Source: Enhydrobacter sp.
GTDB taxonomy: Bacteria > Pseudomonadota > Alphaproteobacteria > Reyranellales > Reyranellaceae
Direction: 5' to 3'
Length of the DNA: 64,000 nucleotides
Assembly: GCA_026126105.1 (NCBI GenBank)
Contig: JAHCJV010000001.1
Location: 1 to 64,000 of the forward strand
The notes beneath the pieces are model-generated. The model did no database searches. It was not told where the DNA came from and worked only from the letters and a program-made list of their open reading frames with translations. Positions within the stretch are counted from its first letter, which is position 1. Every line of letters starts with the position of its first letter. Position numbers and translations under genes: made by a program. This document shows, piece after piece, positions 8,133 to 17,922 of this stretch.

Positions 8133-9131
8133 TCATTTCTCTGAGGTCGCGCCGAAGCGGATGCGCGGATCGAGCATCGCCAGCAGCAGGTCCGACACCA
8201 GCATGCCGATCACCGTCAACACCGCCACGAACAGCAGGAACGTGGCGGCAAGGTTTACGTCCTGGGTCTTGAGCGCGCCCAGCAGCATCGGCCCCGTGGT
8301 CGGCAGCGACAGCACGACCGAGACGATCACGGAGCCGGAGATCACCTCCGGCAGCAGATTGCCGATGTCGGCAACGAACGGGTTGATCGCATGCCGCAGC
8401 GGATACTTGATCAGCAGCTTCAGCGGCGGCAGGCCCTTGGCACGGCCGGTCGTGACATACTGCTTCTGCAGCTCGTCGAGCAGGTTGGCGCGCAGGCGCC
8501 GGATCATGCCGGCGGTGCCGGACGTGCCGATCACGATGACCGGGATGATGAGGTGCTGGCCGATCGACACGAGCTTGTCCCAGCTCATCGGCTTGTCGAT
8601 GAATTCGGGGTCCATCAGACCTCCGATCGACAGGCCGAAATAGACCTTGCCGACATAGAGGAGCACGATCGCCAGCAGGAAGTTCGGCACCGCAAGCCCG
8701 ACGAAGCCGATGAACGAGGCAACGTAGTCGCCGACCTGGTATTGATGCGTCGCGGCATAGACGCCGATGATGAAGGACACGATCCAGATAAAGGCGATGG
8801 TGGACGACTCCATCAGGATCGTCAGTGCCAGCCGCTCGCCGATGAGGTCCTTCACCGGCACGGTGTCCTGACAGCTCAGGCCGAAGTCCCACCGGAAGAT
8901 ACCGGTCACCCAGTCGAAGTAACGGGCAACCAGCGACTGGTCGAGACCATACAGGGTGCGCAGCTCGTCGGCCCGGCGCAGGGCGTCAGGATCGCCGCGC
9001 GACAGCAGCTCGTCGATCTGGGAGGTGACGCAGTCCCCCGGCGGCATGTCGATGATCACGTAGACCAATGCACTGATGACGAACAGCGTCGGGATCATCA
9101 GCAGGAGGCGTCGCGCGACGTAGTGCAGCAT
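8133..9131 (-). CDS. ABC transporter permease, DppB/OppB type
   Basis: First permease of the same importer, 332 residues. The N-terminus MLHYVARRLLLMIPTLFVIS is the standard DppB start. Further helices follow, with the conserved coupling region TAGMIRRLRANLLDELQKQYVTTGRAKGL (about 210-238) and a C-terminal LLAMLDPRIRFG. A periplasmic loop of about 60 residues includes LYGLDQSLVARYFDWVTGIFRWDFG. It starts 3 bases after the ATPase gene stop, so all three subunits are translationally coupled. Confidence 0.88.
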   Translation of the reverse strand: MLHYVARRLLLMIPTLFVISALVYVIIDMPPGDCVTSQIDELLSRGDPDALRRADELRTLYGLDQSLVARYFDWVTGIFRWDFGLSCQDTVPVKDLIGERLALTILMESSTIAFIWIVSFIIGVYAATHQYQVGDYVASFIGFVGLAVPNFLLAIVLLYVGKVYFGLSIGGLMDPEFIDKPMSWDKLVSIGQHLIIPVIVIGTSGTAGMIRRLRANLLDELQKQYVTTGRAKGLPPLKLLIKYPLRHAINPFVADIGNLLPEVISGSVIVSVVLSLPTTGPMLLGALKTQDVNLAATFLLFVAVLTVIGMLVSDLLLAMLDPRIRFGATSEK

Positions 9132-9134
9132 GGC

Positions 9135-11111
9135 TCAAGCGCCTTCCCGTGCGATGCGCACGTAATGTCCCGGCTCGGCCTCGGTCCACATGACCTGCCG
9201 CGAGCCGTCGTCGGTAAACGGCGCGGGCCACGCCCTGGGATCCGAGGCCTTGCCTTCCATCAGCGCGCGCAGGTCGAGGCGCTGGTTCGGGTCGGGAATC
9301 GGCACGGCCGACAGCAGCGCCTTGGTGTAGGGATGCAGCGGATTGCGGAACAGCTCGCCCGAGGGTGCGAGCTCGACCAGCCGACCGGCGCACATCACCG
9401 CGATGCGGTCGGCGATGTAGTCGACGACCGCCAGATTGTGGCTGATGAACAGCAAGGTGAGGCCGAGCTGCTTCTGCAGGTCCTTGAGCAGGTTCAGGAT
9501 CTGCGCCTGGATCGACACATCGAGGGCGGAGACCGGCTCGTCGCAGATCACCATGTCGGGCCGCAGCGCCAACGAGCGGGCGATGCCGATGCGCTGGCGC
9601 TGACCGCCCGAGAAGGAGTGCGGATACCGGCTGAGCTGGCGGCGGTCGAGGCCGACCATCTCCATCAGCTCGCCGACCATCTCTCGCCGGTAGGCGCTGT
9701 CGCCGATGCCGTGGATGACCAGCGGCTCCACCAGGATGTCGTAGACCGTCATGCGGGGATTGAGGGAGCCGAACGGGTCCTGGAAGATGAACTGCAGCTT
9801 GCGCCGAAAGCGGTTGAGCTCCTCGCCCTCCAGCATCATGACGTCGATCTTGCGGCCCCAGTCGTCGAATACCACCCGGCCTGCTCCCTCATTGGGATCC
9901 GCCGACAGGCCACGCATCAACATCTTCGAAAGCGTCGTCTTGCCACAGCCGGACTCGCCGACCAGACCGAGGCATTCCCCGCGCTCGACGTCGAAGCTCA
10001 CGTCGTTGACAGCGCGGATGGTGCGGGTCGTGCCGCCGCCGAGCAGCGATTCGAGCAGGGTATCGGCCTTGCGGATCCTGAAGGTCTTGGTGAGATGGCG
10101 AACCTTCAGCACCGGCGCATTTCGGTTGAAGGTGTCGGTCGGCGCGACATCCGCCTTCTGCTTCAGCAGATGACCGGTCGAGGCCTTGATGTCGCGGATC
10201 GGCTGCAGGCGCTCGCCGGGCTTCATGTCGAAACGGGGCACCGCATGCAGCAGCGCCTTCAGGTAAGGATGCTGCGGATCGGCGAAGATATCGTGCAGGG
10301 CGCCCGACTCCACGACCTTTCCGCGATACATCACGACGACATCGTCGGCGACGTTGGCCACCACACCGAGATCGTGCGTGATCATCAGCAGCGCCATGCC
10401 CAGTTGCTTCTGCAGGTCCTTCATGAGGCGGAGGATCTGGGCCTGGATGGTGACGTCGAGCGCGGTCGTCGGCTCGTCGGCGATCAGCAGCGCCGGGCGG
10501 CAGACCAGCGCCATGGCGATCATGGCGCGCTGGCGCAGACCGCCCGAAAGCTCGAACGGATAGGTGCGCAGCGCGCGCTTGGGGTCGGGGAAGCCGACCA
10601 TGCGCAGCATGTCGGTGGTGAGCTGGTCGATCTCGAAGCGGCTCATGCGCTTGCCCGAGCGCTCGGCCGCTTCGTGCATCTGATTGCCGAGCGAATGGAT
10701 GTTGCTGAGATGACCGCCGCCGCCGTGCAGCTCGACCGCCTCGCCGATCTGGTCGCCCACGGTGTGGAGCGCCGACAGCGAGGTCATCGGCTCCTGGAAG
10801 ATGATCGAGATCTCGCCGCCGCGGATCCCGCGCATCTCGGGGCCCATGCGGTCGAGCTTGGCAATATCGATCACCGGGGTCTTGTCGCGCGGATCGGCAA
10901 ACAGGATCGAGCCCGAGGGAATTCTCGCGGTGCGCGGCAGCAGGCCCATGATCGCCTGGCTGCAAACCGACTTCCCGGAACCCGATTCCCCGACCAGCGC
11001 CAGCGTGCCGCCTGGCGGGATGGAAAAGGAGACGTTGTCGACGGCCCGCAGCACGCCCTCATGCACGCCGAACTCGACGGTCAGGTTTTCAACCCGCAGC
11101 AGATCTTTCAT
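9135..11111 (-). CDS. Fused DppD-DppF type ABC transporter ATP-binding protein
   Basis: Double ATPase of 658 residues that powers the two permeases. The first nucleotide-binding domain has Walker A GESGSGKS (about 40-47), signature [16 protein letters not shown] and Walker [13 protein letters not shown]. The second has GESGCGKTT, signature [17 protein letters not shown] and Walker [13 protein letters not shown]. Each ends with the oligopeptide-transporter C-terminal region ([30 protein letters not shown]). The ATG at 11111 overlaps the upstream stop. That overlap ties this transporter to the glycosyltransferase cluster rather than to a binding-protein gene. Confidence 0.9.
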   Translation of the reverse strand: MKDLLRVENLTVEFGVHEGVLRAVDNVSFSIPPGGTLALVGESGSGKSVCSQAIMGLLPRTARIPSGSILFADPRDKTPVIDIAKLDRMGPEMRGIRGGEISIIFQEPMTSLSALHTVGDQIGEAVELHGGGGHLSNIHSLGNQMHEAAERSGKRMSRFEIDQLTTDMLRMVGFPDPKRALRTYPFELSGGLRQRAMIAMALVCRPALLIADEPTTALDVTIQAQILRLMKDLQKQLGMALLMITHDLGVVANVADDVVVMYRGKVVESGALHDIFADPQHPYLKALLHAVPRFDMKPGERLQPIRDIKASTGHLLKQKADVAPTDTFNRNAPVLKVRHLTKTFRIRKADTLLESLLGGGTTRTIRAVNDVSFDVERGECLGLVGESGCGKTTLSKMLMRGLSADPNEGAGRVVFDDWGRKIDVMMLEGEELNRFRRKLQFIFQDPFGSLNPRMTVYDILVEPLVIHGIGDSAYRREMVGELMEMVGLDRRQLSRYPHSFSGGQRQRIGIARSLALRPDMVICDEPVSALDVSIQAQILNLLKDLQKQLGLTLLFISHNLAVVDYIADRIAVMCAGRLVELAPSGELFRNPLHPYTKALLSAVPIPDPNQRLDLRALMEGKASDPRAWPAPFTDDGSRQVMWTEAEPGHYVRIAREGA

Positions 11112-11614
11112 ACCGGCTCTTCCTGACCTGCCACCGAAATGCCCATCGATCGGAGATTGGCGCGCGTCGCCGGGCTGAGCGGTATGCCGACCGTCTCTGC
11201 CGCGCGCGCAGCCCGTTCGACAATATCGTAAAAGCCCTCGAGCGCAGAATCGACCCGGACGAGGCGGCCGCCGACCGAGCCCACGGCCAGCTGCATCCAG
11301 CCATCGGAACGGTCGCGTTTGGTCGAGAAGTAGCTGAGCTTCATGCGATCGAGCCGGCTCCACTCGACGAGCGTTCCCGCCGGTCCGTCGGCGCAGAGGG
11401 TGTCGGGTCCAAGCACATAGCGTGTATTCTGGCGTAGGGCGGTGCGTACGAAGAAGGTGGCGAAGAGCACGAAGCCGGCGCCGAGGATCAGCGCGACCCA
11501 TTGGTTGACCTCGATCACGGCAATGGGCAGGCCGCACAGCACGGCGCCCGTTCCTGCACGAAGGTAGTCGGCCCACAACGTCTGGCGTGGGTAGCGCAGA
11601 TCGGCAGAACTCAA
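11108..11614 (-). CDS. Small two-helix membrane protein of unknown function
   Basis: Not recognised. A TTG at 11614 that overlaps the deacetylase stop (TTGA) gives 168 residues. An ATG at 11713 would add 33 residues that look like a shifted reading of the deacetylase gene, so the shorter form is preferred. Two adjacent hydrophobic helices ([17 protein letters not shown] and [16 protein letters not shown]) are followed by a mostly beta domain ([39 protein letters not shown]). That arrangement resembles a bacterial PH-like domain. Overlaps on both sides show co-translation with the glycosyltransferases and the ABC ATPase. Confidence 0.6.
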   Translation of the reverse strand: MSSADLRYPRQTLWADYLRAGTGAVLCGLPIAVIEVNQWVALILGAGFVLFATFFVRTALRQNTRYVLGPDTLCADGPAGTLVEWSRLDRMKLSYFSTKRDRSDGWMQLAVGSVGGRLVRVDSALEGFYDIVERAARAAETVGIPLSPATRANLRSMGISVAGQEEPV

Positions 11615-12375
11615 ACCCGCGGCTCCCGTGACGCGAACAAGTCGTGCGCCGGCGCGATCTTCAGACCCGGCATGCTGCTTATTCTCTCCCACAACGAATT
11701 TAGGAAATCCCAAGCCCCCTCGTCCATCGCAAGATGATGACTGAGGACGCCGACAGGCTCGTCCGTACCGGTGCGCGACGCGACGAGCGCCTGCGCGAGC
11801 GCGGCAATCGCTGCCTCCTCACCGACGAAGCGACGGCTCTGCCAGTCGATAAGGTCGACATGGGCGTTCACTTGCACCAGTCCGGAAACGGGACAGGCGC
11901 GGCGGCGGGAACCGAAGGTCGACAGTCCACGATAGCCGACCTCCGGCAGGGTCGGCACGAGCGCCGGTGCGATGCGGTTCCAGGGCGGCACCAGCACCGG
12001 CAGCACGCGATCGCCAAACAGGCGCTCGAGCGCCATCCGGCCGGTGCCGAGTTCACCGAGCACGAACATCGCGGGCCGGTGCGGACCGAGCTCCATCTTC
12101 TTGTCCGGTGCAGGCGCGTGGTTGGTGTGGGCGTAACCATGCTGCAACAAGTCGACGCCGGGAGTGTGCGCGAGGCGTTCGGCAAGCGCCGGCGTGGCGG
12201 TCGCCGGCACGATCGCCAACGCCAAAGGCACCTTTGCCGCGCAATGCAGGTCGAGCAGCCGATCGAGGGCCGGCGTGGCGTCCATCGCATCGTCATCGCG
12301 CCACCAGAGGGTCGCCTTGCGGCCGGCTTCGCCCCAGCGCGCAATCTCGTCGTCGACCGCACGCCAGCCCGTCAT
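11611..12375 (-). CDS. Polysaccharide deacetylase family protein
   Basis: 254 residues from the ATG at 12375, which overlaps the upstream stop. The carbohydrate esterase 4-like fold is indicated by WWRDDDAM (catalytic/metal Asp pair) near residues 24-31, and then LLQHGYAHTNHAP. The latter carries the metal-binding HxxxH-like pair (His-Gly-Tyr-Ala-His). PPWNRIAP matches the usual RPPW-like motif, and VGVLSHHLAMD gives a late histidine. No signal peptide is visible, so it is probably cytoplasmic or acts on a membrane-bound precursor. The neighbours are glycosyltransferases, so an N-acetylated glycan intermediate is the likely substrate (inference). Confidence 0.75.
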   Translation of the reverse strand: MTGWRAVDDEIARWGEAGRKATLWWRDDDAMDATPALDRLLDLHCAAKVPLALAIVPATATPALAERLAHTPGVDLLQHGYAHTNHAPAPDKKMELGPHRPAMFVLGELGTGRMALERLFGDRVLPVLVPPWNRIAPALVPTLPEVGYRGLSTFGSRRRACPVSGLVQVNAHVDLIDWQSRRFVGEEAAIAALAQALVASRTGTDEPVGVLSHHLAMDEGAWDFLNSLWERISSMPGLKIAPAHDLFASREPRV

Positions 12376-13484
12376 GGCAGCCGTTGGTGCAGCAGCGCCG
12401 CGGTTGCCGCCGCACCGTTGACGTCGCATGGCGGAAAGCTGCGGATCGAGGGGCCGCGCATCGCGCGGCCGATCGCAGCGGCCAGCGTCTCCGGGGAAAG
12501 AAGCGGCGCCGGCACGCAGGCGACCAGTCCGCGCTCGGCAAGCCAGAGCGCCCGGTCGGTCTGCTCGGTCTCACGGTCGGTCCCGAACGGCACCAGTACG
12601 GCCCGGTCGGCGCAGCACAGCGTATCCACCACGGTATTGTAGCCTGCCTGCGAGACGGAAAGGGTGGCATTGCGAAGCAGGGCACGGAAGTCCGCGCGGG
12701 CGGGCTCGACGATCATGCCTTCCGTTGCTTCGACCGCGCCTCCGAGATTGGCACCGACCAGTAGCCGCCAGGTCCGGTCGGCCAGCATCCCTTGGGCGTA
12801 CGCGCCCGAGGCCGCCCGGACGAGTGGCGCGCCCACCGCGCCGCCACCCACCGAGACGAGTACTTCATTCAGGCCGTCCACACCCGCGCCGCCATTGCTG
12901 TCCGAGATATAGCCGGTATAGGCGGCGTGTGTGCGGATCGCTTCCCAGCCGGCAAAGCTCCTGTCGAAGCCGAACAGCGACGGATCGCCATGGATCAGGA
13001 TCAGGTCGAAACGGCGGGCGAGATCGATCGCCTGCTGCACCCGCTGTGGCGACATCGTGCGCCGCACGATATCGCGCACCGATGCCGCGATCAGCGGTTT
13101 CGGACGCCGCACCCGAGCGGCTTCGAGCAGAGGCAGCAATTCGAACCGCAGCTGCGTCCTGCCGAATGGAAACTGTTCGGTGATCAGGACATCGGGCGCC
13201 TCGGCGGCGAACAGGTCGAGGAGCTGGCGCGTGCGCTCGACCTTGAAACTATCGTCCAGGGGCGATCCGTCGAGCCGGCTCAGCTCGCGCAGCCCCGCGT
13301 CGCGCGCACGGACCGGCGGCAATTGATGGAAGCGCGCCCTGCCCAGCTCGAGACGAAGCGGCGCACCACCCGAGACCAGCAGCACGTCGAACCCGCTGTC
13401 CGCCAGGGTCCGCGCGACGACCGCAGCGCGACGGATGTGGCCGATCCCCAGCAAGTGCTGGACATGAAAAAAGACACGCTTCAT
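12372..13484 (-). CDS. MurG-like glycosyltransferase (GT28-type fold)
   Basis: 370 residues from the ATG at 13484 (overlaps the phosphatase stop). The N-terminus MKRVFFHVQHLLGIGHIRRA is the glycine-rich acceptor loop typical of GT-B enzymes related to MurG. The C-terminal half has VLVSVGGGAVG and the donor-site region LSVSQAGYNTVVDTLC, followed by FGTDRETEQTDRA. It shares this plan with the protein at 16477-17757, so the cluster has two distant relatives. The sugar donor and acceptor cannot be told from sequence. Confidence 0.75.
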   Translation of the reverse strand: MKRVFFHVQHLLGIGHIRRAAVVARTLADSGFDVLLVSGGAPLRLELGRARFHQLPPVRARDAGLRELSRLDGSPLDDSFKVERTRQLLDLFAAEAPDVLITEQFPFGRTQLRFELLPLLEAARVRRPKPLIAASVRDIVRRTMSPQRVQQAIDLARRFDLILIHGDPSLFGFDRSFAGWEAIRTHAAYTGYISDSNGGAGVDGLNEVLVSVGGGAVGAPLVRAASGAYAQGMLADRTWRLLVGANLGGAVEATEGMIVEPARADFRALLRNATLSVSQAGYNTVVDTLCCADRAVLVPFGTDRETEQTDRALWLAERGLVACVPAPLLSPETLAAAIGRAMRGPSIRSFPPCDVNGAAATAALLHQRLP

Positions 13485-14071
13485 GACAGCGGCACATTCG
13501 GCCGGTCGAGCGTCACCGCGCCGTTGGCGTGCGCGGTGAAGAAATGCAGACACGTCCAATCGAGCTTGACCGGCATGCGGCCGGTCATATCCCAGCCGGT
13601 GGCCAACACTAAAAGCGCGCGGATTGCCGCCTTGTGGGAAATCGCCACTGCAGGCTGGTCCGCGATGGCAATATCTCGCGCCCAGCCGGCGATACGATCC
13701 ATGACGAGACGCGGTGACTCGCCGCCCGGGGGATGAAAGTCGAGGCCCAGCCGTTCGGCCGCGGCAAAAGTCTCGCCGCCTTCGGCGCGGAGCTGGGCGA
13801 CGCTCTTTCCCTCCCAGACGCCAAAGCTCATCTCGCGCAGTCGGGAATCGACCGTGACGGGAACCGTGGGCTGCATCAGCTCGGCTGTCCGGCGGGCTCG
13901 CTGCAACGGACTGCACATCCGCCGCCACCGATCGGCCGGCGCCGGAAGCAACCAGTTCCGGGCTCTGGTGTCACCGGCTGGGCTGAGGGGAACGTCGGTC
14001 GAGCCCTGCAGGCGGCCCTCGGCATTCCAGCTGGTCGGCGCATGGCGCACGATGGCGAATGGCACGGCCAT
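13481..14071 (-). CDS. Histidine phosphatase family protein
   Basis: 196 residues with the RHG-type signature IVRHAPTSWN at the N-terminus; the third position is Ala instead of Gly, as in many paralogues. EMSFGVWEGKS is the usual catalytic Glu region and VAISHKAAIRALL holds the second histidine. The start is either the ATG at 14071 or a GTG at 14074, both at the upstream stop. Embedded between two glycosyltransferases, it may dephosphorylate a sugar phosphate or a lipid carrier (inference). The family ranges from phosphoglycerate mutases to nucleotide phosphatases. Confidence 0.8.
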   Translation of the reverse strand: MAVPFAIVRHAPTSWNAEGRLQGSTDVPLSPAGDTRARNWLLPAPADRWRRMCSPLQRARRTAELMQPTVPVTVDSRLREMSFGVWEGKSVAQLRAEGGETFAAAERLGLDFHPPGGESPRLVMDRIAGWARDIAIADQPAVAISHKAAIRALLVLATGWDMTGRMPVKLDWTCLHFFTAHANGAVTLDRPNVPLS

Positions 14072-15177
14072 CACAGCATCGCGAGCGAGGCGGCCAGCGC
14101 GTGCGCTGCCGCGCGTTCGTCATGATGGACGCCGACGCGGCGCGCCGCGCCGATTGCCAGGCGGGCACGCTCATCAGGCCGCTCGAGCAGGTGGCGGACG
14201 GCGGCGGCGAACGCCCCGGGATCGCCGACCGGCGTCAGAATGCCGGTAACGCCGTCGGTCACCACGGCGGGCACGCCACCGGTTCGACCGGCGACGACGG
14301 GAAGTCCCGCTGCCTGCGCCTCGAGGAAGGCCATGCCGTAGGCTTCGTTGATCGCCGGCCAGAGATAGAGGTCCGCATTTGCATAGAGGTCCGGCAGAGC
14401 GTCGTGCGGCACGGCGCCGGCGAAACGGATCCGCTCGCCGAACGGCGCCATCAAACGCTCGATCTCGCCGCGCGCGGGGCCGTCGCCGACCAGCAGCGCC
14501 CGCCACGGCATATCGTTCAGCAGCGCGAAGGCCTGCGACAGCACGCGATAGGAGGCAAGCTTGTCGCGTGCGCGCATCATGCCGACGCTCAGCAGCAGGG
14601 GAATGCCGTCGGCGGAGCGGCGTCGCCCCGCTGCCGCAGTGAACGGGCGGGTGTCGATGAACGGCGGCAACCAACGCTGATGGGCACCCGGACGCAGCCT
14701 TGCCTTCACGCCGGGAATGTCGCGCGGATTGACGCTCAGCACCATGTCTGCTGCGGCCAGGGCGCGTTCGACGGCGCAGTGGCCGAGCCGTGTCGGACCC
14801 TGCGCACGCCTCGGAGCATGCGAAGCCTCTGCAATGACGTAGGGAATGTCGAGCGCCCGGCTGACAGTCGGACCCAGCCAATCCGGCTTGCGATAGTAGC
14901 AATGATAGGTGAACCAGAGATCGAAGCGATCGGGGTGCCGGGCGGGAAGCGCGCGCCAGCGGGTAACCAGCCGAGCTGCCTGGACGCGGGCTCGGCGTTG
15001 GAGCGCCAGATGGCGCTCGAAGGGCGGCACGCCCGGCGCGACACGGCTGAGCGGCGGCATGATCACCTTATGGCCGAGGCGCCGGAGCAGCCGCGCGATG
15101 CCGCGCCCCATCTCGCGATCGCCGGACGCGATCTCGCTGTCCGGTGGTTTCAGCGGCGTGTGCAAGAGCACGCGCAT
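14071..15177 (-). CDS. Glycosyltransferase family 4 protein
   Basis: 368 residues with a GT-B fold. The N-terminal part MRVLLHTPLKPPD..GDREMGRGIARLLRRLGH reads as an acceptor domain. The donor domain has LLSVGMMRARDKL, WRALLVGDGPARGEIERL, then FAGAVPHDALPDLYANADLYLWPAINEAYGMAFLEA. The last segment includes the conserved E-x7-E of GT4 enzymes. VAGRTGGVPAVVTDGVTG completes the family pattern. It shares a stop-start junction with the phosphatase gene. Confidence 0.88.
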   Translation of the reverse strand: MRVLLHTPLKPPDSEIASGDREMGRGIARLLRRLGHKVIMPPLSRVAPGVPPFERHLALQRRARVQAARLVTRWRALPARHPDRFDLWFTYHCYYRKPDWLGPTVSRALDIPYVIAEASHAPRRAQGPTRLGHCAVERALAAADMVLSVNPRDIPGVKARLRPGAHQRWLPPFIDTRPFTAAAGRRRSADGIPLLLSVGMMRARDKLASYRVLSQAFALLNDMPWRALLVGDGPARGEIERLMAPFGERIRFAGAVPHDALPDLYANADLYLWPAINEAYGMAFLEAQAAGLPVVAGRTGGVPAVVTDGVTGILTPVGDPGAFAAAVRHLLERPDERARLAIGAARRVGVHHDERAAAHALAASLAML

Positions 15178-15202
15178 CGTTCGTCTTCACTCATTCCGAT
15201 GA

Positions 15203-16465
15203 CTACTCCGCGGCACGGGCGGCGGCAGGCGCCTGGCCGAGTGCGCCGGCAATCCAGTCGACGCCCGCCTCATAGGAGAAGCGGGTGCGCACCGTATGGC
15301 CAGCTGCGTCGGCGAAACGGCGTCGCTGCGCGGGATCGCGCACCAGCCGTTCGAGCGCCACGGCAAGTTCGTGCGGCGCGCCAGGCGACACCAGCAGCCC
15401 GTTGATGCCGTCCTTTATGAACTCGCCGATCGCGGCAGCGCGCGTGGAAACGATCGGCAGGCCCTGATACGCGGCTTCCATCAGGACGTTGGGCAAGCCG
15501 TCCTGATCGCCGTCGGCGGCTCTCTTGCTCGCCAGCACGAACAGGTCGCCTTCAGCGAGCGCTGCAAAAACAGCCTCTTGCGGCTGGGCCCCGTGCCAAC
15601 GGCAGCGCTCGGCTATGCCGAGCGATCGCGCCTGCGCCTTCAGTCCATCGGCAAGAGCTCCTCCACCGACATGCTCGAAACGCCAATGCAGGTCGCGCGG
15701 CAGGCTGGCGAGGGCGACCAGAAGATCGCCATACCCTTTCTTCTCCACCGCGCGGCCGATCGACAGGATGACCGCGGGGTCGGCAGGATCGCGGCCGTCG
15801 CGCACGGGCCGGGAGGTAGGCGGTGATGGGAGATGCGCCATGTCCAGGCCGTGATAGACGAGCTGGAGCCGTTCCGGATGCGGCGCCAGCGCGCGCAGCC
15901 GCTGCAGGCCGAACGCAGTGCAGGTGGTGAGCCAGGCGCAATCGGCGAGCTTCGCTGCGATCTCCCATGGCTCGCTGGTCCAGATGTCCTTGGCGTGGGC
16001 CGACACGCTCCACGGCAGGCCACGCATGACGGCTGCGTAGCGCGTCACCGACGCAGGCGCATGCAGGAAATGCGCGTAAAGACGCTCGACCGATTCCGGG
16101 AGCTCGGCTGCCAGCACCAGCGCCTGGCCCCAGCGCCTCAGCCGGTTGGCCGTCGGGTCGCGGCGCACGTCGGCAATGAATTTGGAACGGGCGGCGGCAT
16201 AGCCCGGCAGGCGACGTGCCGCAAGCCAGCCGCGTCCCACGCGGCCGGGGTCATCCTTGAGATACTCCGGGAGATAGACGACTCGCGCGGCGACGCGGTC
16301 ATGCACCGGATGACGGGACTTGTCGGTCGGCCGGCGCAGCGACCATATCTCGAGCGCGACGCCGCGCGCCTCCAACCCGGCGATCTCCTGGGCGATGAAG
16401 GTTTCGGACAGACGCGGCCAGCCCTTCAGCACGACTGCTACGCGCGGACCGTAGGCCATCGGCAT
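15203..16465 (-). CDS. Glycosyltransferase family 4 protein (colanic-acid WcaL-like)
   Basis: 420 residues. The N-terminal LKGWPRLSETFIAQEIAGLEARG is typical of colanic-acid type GT4 enzymes that begin with a 'FPxLSETFI' block. The middle carries YAHFLHAPASVTRYAAVMRGLPWSVSAHAKDIW, and the donor side carries ILSIGRAVEKKGYGDLLVA, HGAQPQEAVFAALAEGDLFVLAS and LPNVLMEAAYQGLPIVSTRAAAIGEFI. These support an exopolysaccharide or glycolipid role. The next gene downstream starts after 25 bases. Confidence 0.88.
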   Translation of the reverse strand: MPMAYGPRVAVVLKGWPRLSETFIAQEIAGLEARGVALEIWSLRRPTDKSRHPVHDRVAARVVYLPEYLKDDPGRVGRGWLAARRLPGYAAARSKFIADVRRDPTANRLRRWGQALVLAAELPESVERLYAHFLHAPASVTRYAAVMRGLPWSVSAHAKDIWTSEPWEIAAKLADCAWLTTCTAFGLQRLRALAPHPERLQLVYHGLDMAHLPSPPTSRPVRDGRDPADPAVILSIGRAVEKKGYGDLLVALASLPRDLHWRFEHVGGGALADGLKAQARSLGIAERCRWHGAQPQEAVFAALAEGDLFVLASKRAADGDQDGLPNVLMEAAYQGLPIVSTRAAAIGEFIKDGINGLLVSPGAPHELAVALERLVRDPAQRRRFADAAGHTVRTRFSYEAGVDWIAGALGQAPAAARAAE

Positions 16466-16476
16466 GAACCGCTCGA

Positions 16477-17757
16477 TCAGCTCCTGTAGCGCGACGCCGG
16501 CAGCGAGGCAGCTGGCGCGTCGACGGTCTCTGCTGGCTCAATCGCATCGAGGGGAGCGGGGCCGCGATGGGGATTGGCGAGCTGCTTGTGCACCAGACGC
16601 ACGACGTTGCCCACGCCGTCGAGCAGGCCCGGAACCACGACATCGCTCGGCAGGCCCTGTTGCGGCAGATGGCGCAACGCGGTTGCCATCGTGTGCGGAT
16701 CGCGACCGCGCTCGGTCTCGAGCATCTCGAGCAGGCCGAGGTTGCGTGCCGCCCGGGTGCGGATGAATTGCTCCAGGCGCGGCCGGGTGCGCGGCACGAT
16801 GATCGCCCTCTTGTCGAACGACAGGATTTCGCAAAACGTGTTGTAGCCGCCCATGGCCACCACGCCCGCGGCATCCTTCATCAGGGCACCGAGGTTATTC
16901 GTGAACGTGAGCGTGCGGATGTTGCGGAACTTCGAGGCGCGGTCCTTGAATGCTTCGCGCGCGGCGGACGCCATGAAGGGTCCAAACACGATCACCGCCC
17001 CATAGGGTATGTGAGGATCGGCTTCGTAGGCCGCCAGCACCCAGTCGACGAGGTCGACGCCGTCGCCGCCGCCGCCCGGCGTGACCAGGATGAACGGACC
17101 GTCGATCTCGTCGGCCTCGTGCGGCACATCTGTGTGCTGCGGCAGGTCTCGATGGAGATAGCCGGTATAGACCATCTTGCGCCGCACCGACGGCGGCGCC
17201 GCGATGCCGTTCAGCGGCTTGTTGATTTGCGGCAAGCCATAGACCCAGATCTCGTCATAGAGGTCGACGAGGGCGGGCACGATGTTCTTGCGTTCCCATT
17301 CAATGGCGAGCTTCTCGGGATCGTCCATCACGTCGCGCAGGCCCATCACCAGCGGCGTGCCGCGGGCCTTGAGCATCTTGAGCGCCGGGACGACCTCGCC
17401 ACGCAGGCCGAGCGGCTCCTTGTCGACGATGAACAGGTCGGGCCGGTAGATGTCGGCGGTGTCGCGAATGATGCGGGTGCGCATCTCGAGCGTATGCTCG
17501 ACGCCGACCCGCAGGTTGGCCGAATCGTATTCACCGTTATCGATCCGCTTAACTACGCCCGGGATCCGCACGAAGTCGATGCCGGAGCGGAACTCGTAGG
17601 AGCCGATCATGGGCGAGCCCGACACGATCAGTACGGACACCATCTTGTCCGCCTCGACGATCGCGTTGGCGATCGTCCGGCATCGGCTCACATGACCAAG
17701 ACCGAATGAATCGTGACTGTAGATCAGCACACGCCTGGCCCGGATGCTGTTCGGCAT
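16477..17757 (-). CDS. MurG-like glycosyltransferase, first gene of the cluster
   Basis: 426 residues from the ATG at 17757, which has a good ribosome site (AGGGAGAG about 8 bases upstream). A much longer open frame continues upstream but runs antisense through the divergent ABC gene, so it was rejected. The N-terminal RRVLIYSHDSFGLGHVSRCRTIANAI is the acceptor loop, and the donor half has FILVTPGGGGDGVDLVDW and VVAMGGYNTFCEILSFDKRAIIVPR. It heads a string of ten minus-strand genes that ends at 6936. The family is often annotated only as 'glycosyltransferase'. Confidence 0.78.
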   Translation of the reverse strand: MPNSIRARRVLIYSHDSFGLGHVSRCRTIANAIVEADKMVSVLIVSGSPMIGSYEFRSGIDFVRIPGVVKRIDNGEYDSANLRVGVEHTLEMRTRIIRDTADIYRPDLFIVDKEPLGLRGEVVPALKMLKARGTPLVMGLRDVMDDPEKLAIEWERKNIVPALVDLYDEIWVYGLPQINKPLNGIAAPPSVRRKMVYTGYLHRDLPQHTDVPHEADEIDGPFILVTPGGGGDGVDLVDWVLAAYEADPHIPYGAVIVFGPFMASAAREAFKDRASKFRNIRTLTFTNNLGALMKDAAGVVAMGGYNTFCEILSFDKRAIIVPRTRPRLEQFIRTRAARNLGLLEMLETERGRDPHTMATALRHLPQQGLPSDVVVPGLLDGVGNVVRLVHKQLANPHRGPAPLDAIEPAETVDAPAASLPASRYRS

Positions 17758-17922
17758 GAGAGGCTCTCCCTGGCCGCCGAGCCCTCCTGCCCTGGCCGCG
17801 CCGCGGACTATGCCATGGATCGCCGCCGGCGCGAACCCCATGGCCTGTCCCAAAAAATCGAATGTGATCAAAGGCCTGATCGAATATAGGTAGGGGAGCG
17901 GCCTGAGCGGCACTTGGGTTTC

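Noticed and set aside
8391..11126. 911-codon plus-strand frame opposite the ABC ATPase and permease genes
   Set aside because: The minus strand encodes intact ABC subunits; the plus-strand product has no recognisable domain.
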